A stretch of DNA of 10,404 nt from Hyphochytrium catenoides. Lineage: Eukaryota; Sar; Hyphochytriomycetes; Hyphochytriales; Hyphochytriaceae. Of the stretch, positions 8,315-10,404 are shown in pieces. Under the pieces are notes generated by a model. That model had not been told where the DNA came from. It saw nothing but the letters and a program-made list of their open reading frames with translations, and ran no database searches. Where the stretch lies: contig FLMG01003915.1 in NCBI GenBank assembly GCA_900088475.1, forward strand, positions 1 through 10,404. The letters run 5' to 3'. The position numbers and the translations under genes were made by a program. Every line of letters begins with the position of its first letter. The stretch's first letter is position 1.

Positions 8315-10299
8315 TCAACTGGCAGGATGAGCGCAAAAGATCAATGCATTAGCTCTACGGGGTGGAGAAGAAGATACTTCAACGGTCATTAAGGCCAATC
8401 CAGACAAGTCAAAGTTCCCTACCCGCTGAGCTTGTTTGGGAGTGGTGACGGAGAGTGGAGTGAGGGGTCTCTGCGTTCTATGTACGGATTCTCTCTTCTC
8501 CTTTTCGAGTCGGGCAGTAAACTCATTCTCCAGCTGTTGGCGCTGACGGTCAAGGTCTTCCAATCTCTACGCATGAAAGGTCGCCCAGCAGTGAAAAAGA
8601 TTAGAGGTAGCATGGTATCTAGTGTGCAAAGATAGGAGACGCCAAGCATGTCGTGCCTTTACTTTGCGATTCCTCTTTCTCCCTCAACTCGTGTCGGACC
8701 AAAAACTGACCTTCGTGCGTTGTTCTTCTAGAGCCGCAGCCAGATGATGGGTGCGGTCTACCTCCTCCTGAAGCTCGTGCTGAAGCTTATCGACCTGATT
8801 CTTAAGCTCAAGCAGAGCCTCCTGCGTGTCCTCTTCTTGTTTGTGTCCCCTCTCACGTTCAGACTGAACAGTTAAATCGAGATTAGATCTTACGTAGTGA
8901 AGGGATTAGGCTAGCCTGTAAGTTTGGAAGAAGGAGAAGACGGAACTACGAGTCAATCGTGGAGTGATTGATTACCTGCGGTCGAGGTTTTAGCAGCTTC
9001 TCTAGGTCCTCTAATCGCCTTTGAGCGCTTTCCTAAAGTTAATCAAGAACATAACAGATAGGACCGCCACAGACACGAAGATCAGCTCGGCACAACTGGT
9101 TTACGAATAAAGGAGACTCAGGTTCAGAACCAGGTGGTAAGTGTGTGATGTCTCTCTTTGGGAGAGAGAGCGGAACGTATTATCCAAGGCGCACGTGCCA
9201 CACAACGCCTCAAGCACAGCCAACATTGACAGCATTAGTATGGAAGGTCTCCTCCCAACATTGAGAGCTCATACACCTCGTCGTACAGCACTTTAAGTCC
9301 TATTCATGGACGCTCGCCTCCCCTACTGTTTCCTCTTTGCTTCACCTCCTTCCTCCCCCTGTGTCCACCACTCTACGAGAAACGACTAAGAAACTTACAT
9401 GCTCATCGCGCAGTGCACTGTTCTCAGTGGCGAGCTCCTGATTGGTTTGCTAAGGAACAGGGACCCCGAACGAGAGAAGGGAAGGGGAGAGAGTCACTTT
9501 GGAGTAAGAAACTTGGTTCGTCGCCGGCCGAGGGCTACAGGCATAGCTGAAAACAAGATGAAACTCTTCGCAACACTCTTTCCCATCCTCTTCATACCTC
9601 CATCTCTAGCAGCCTTCTCTCCACAGCTTCAACTGCTTCACGGTCAATGAGATTCCGGGTCGTATCAAGAGCTTCCAAGACCTAGTAGAGACAATTGAAA
9701 GCAGGTGTAACGAACAAGACACTATTTTGGTGCCAATGATAATGTAACGTTCGAGTATGCCACATCCACTCTTTTTTGTTTCAAGTAGCTGACGATAGTA
9801 ACTCATCCGGATGAGGACATGAGGTAGAAAAAACTTCTCCGACTAGAAAGGACAAGCGGCTACCGAGGATGGGAGTAAGGTGCCAGGTCAAGAAGGAAGG
9901 TCATCAACAAAGCTGAAAATGTCTTCTGTATCTGAAGCCTACCCGTTCCTCTCCCAATGCAGTGCCGAACCGTAGGAGTTCGTCCATGAGCTGCTTGATG
10001 GAAGGGCTTCCTCGAACAGATGAAGAGGTATCGGGAGGTGGCGGTAAATGTGTTGGTGGCGGGGACTCCAGGGAGGAGAGAGACGAGGCAACGTTTGCAT
10101 GCTTATTCAAGCCTGGTGTTTTGTGCCCTCCTAGTAACAGGGAGAGAGAAAAGTAACGGAAAGTGTGACTGTCAGGACGACGAAGGTCTTCATCACTCTT
10201 CTTGCATCAATCTTGAGAACAAACAGCCCTCTGTTAACCGACCTTTGCCACCTAATGAAAGAGCATTTTATGACTCCACGGACCTGTTGTAGATACCAT
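8315..10299 (-). CDS. Coiled-coil protein of unknown family, seven exons, complete
   Basis: Exons 10299-10284, 10130-9943, 9681-9598, 9449-9399, 9032-8976, 8863-8711 and 8566-8315 sum to 801 nt, 266 residues plus TGA. The ATG at 10299 has a GAAATGG context and sits in a 16-nt first exon (MVSTT), joined in phase 1 to a strong acceptor (CTCTCCCTGTTACTAG). Residues 7-45 are Ser/Pro-rich and probably disordered. From about 50 to 210 the chain is almost entirely charged helix, such as IDREAVEAVERRLLEME (80-96), RRLEDLEKLLKPRPQ (118-132), LELKNQVDKLQHELQEEVD (151-169) and RLEDLDRQRQQLENEF (184-199), with heptad-like spacing of Leu. This suggests a dimeric coiled coil, perhaps a structural or scaffold protein. 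Residues 212-266 form a polar tail; exon 7 could instead use a GTACAT donor at 8485. Exons 3-6 are bounded by phase-0 introns on both sides. Introns are 112-366 nt. Coding nature is well supported; the family is not assignable by eye. Confidence 0.68.
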
Positions 10300-10311
10300 T
10301 TCGATCTCTCC

Positions 10312-10318
10312 TATATAA
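10312..10318. promoter_or_regulatory. TATATAA element
   Basis: CTATATAAAC at 10311-10320 is the clearest TATA-like sequence in the window. It lies only 13 bp from the minus-strand ATG at 10299, too close to position a normal start site for that gene. It may therefore serve a plus-strand gene beyond the right edge, or be chance. Confidence 0.3.
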
Positions 10319-10330
10319 ACTCTGCGCGTC

Positions 10331-10404
10331 TCTCTTTCTCTCTTCTTCGTCTCTCTCTCGCCCTCCTCCCGTCCCTCCCCCTCCTCCCATCCCTCCCCCC
10401 CTTT
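10331..10404. repeat. Pyrimidine tract; G-run-rich (G-quadruplex-prone) on the minus strand
   Basis: The plus strand is almost pure C/T for over 70 bp: first CT-type repeats (10331-10359), then C-runs. Runs of three or more C occur at 10361-10363, 10368-10370, 10373-10375, 10377-10381, 10386-10388, 10391-10393 and 10395-10401. On the minus strand these are seven G-runs with loops of 1-4 nt, which meets the usual G-quadruplex pattern. The tract sits 30-105 bp upstream of the coiled-coil gene's ATG, so it is probably promoter or 5' UTR sequence. It continues past the window edge. Confidence 0.7.

Noticed and set aside
9235-9330. Possible extra exon (LKVLYDE) inside the 366-nt intron of the coiled-coil gene
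   Set aside because: It would need phase 1 at its 5' side, while the preceding exon ends in phase 0, and an in-frame TGA lies just upstream.

Overview
The window is nuclear DNA from a eukaryote with many introns. No open frame is long, but short coding blocks on one strand are bounded by GT...AG borders and join in consistent phase. Introns are mostly about 60-400 nt with CT-rich 3' ends, and many exons are very small (16-40 nt). Gene density, intron style and protein divergence suggest a unicellular alga or other protist, possibly a stramenopile or alveolate, but the lineage cannot be fixed from sequence alone. There is no sign of bacterial operons, viral genes, transposons, CRISPR arrays or tRNA/rRNA genes.

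Layout. (1) Positions 1-5230, minus strand: a PAT1-family gene (mRNA-decapping activator / P-body scaffold) in at least 17 exons, running off the left edge before its conserved C-terminal domain. (2) Positions 5231-5797: a divergent intergenic region, GC-rich next to the plus-strand start, that probably carries promoters for both flanking genes. (3) Positions 5798-8140, plus strand: coding blocks best modelled as two small genes of unknown function, 5798-6867 (acidic stretch plus charged helix) and 7063-8140 (five exons joined only by phase-0 introns). They could be one gene, because the junction near 6840-7063 is the weakest part. (4) Positions 8141-8314: a short convergent intergenic gap. 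(5) Positions 8315-10299, minus strand: a complete 266-residue coiled-coil protein in seven exons. (6) Positions 10300-10404: its upstream region, with a TATATAA element and a long C-rich tract that is G-run-rich on the gene's own strand.

Only PAT1 is recognised. All gene models come from manual phase-matched splicing with no transcript evidence, so individual borders may be off. The genes look like ordinary neighbours, and nothing suggests they work as one system. The points most worth checking are the doubled DETF-type motif in the PAT1 N-terminus, the microexons, the symmetric-exon coiled-coil gene, the two unidentified plus-strand genes and the G-quadruplex-prone tract at the right edge.
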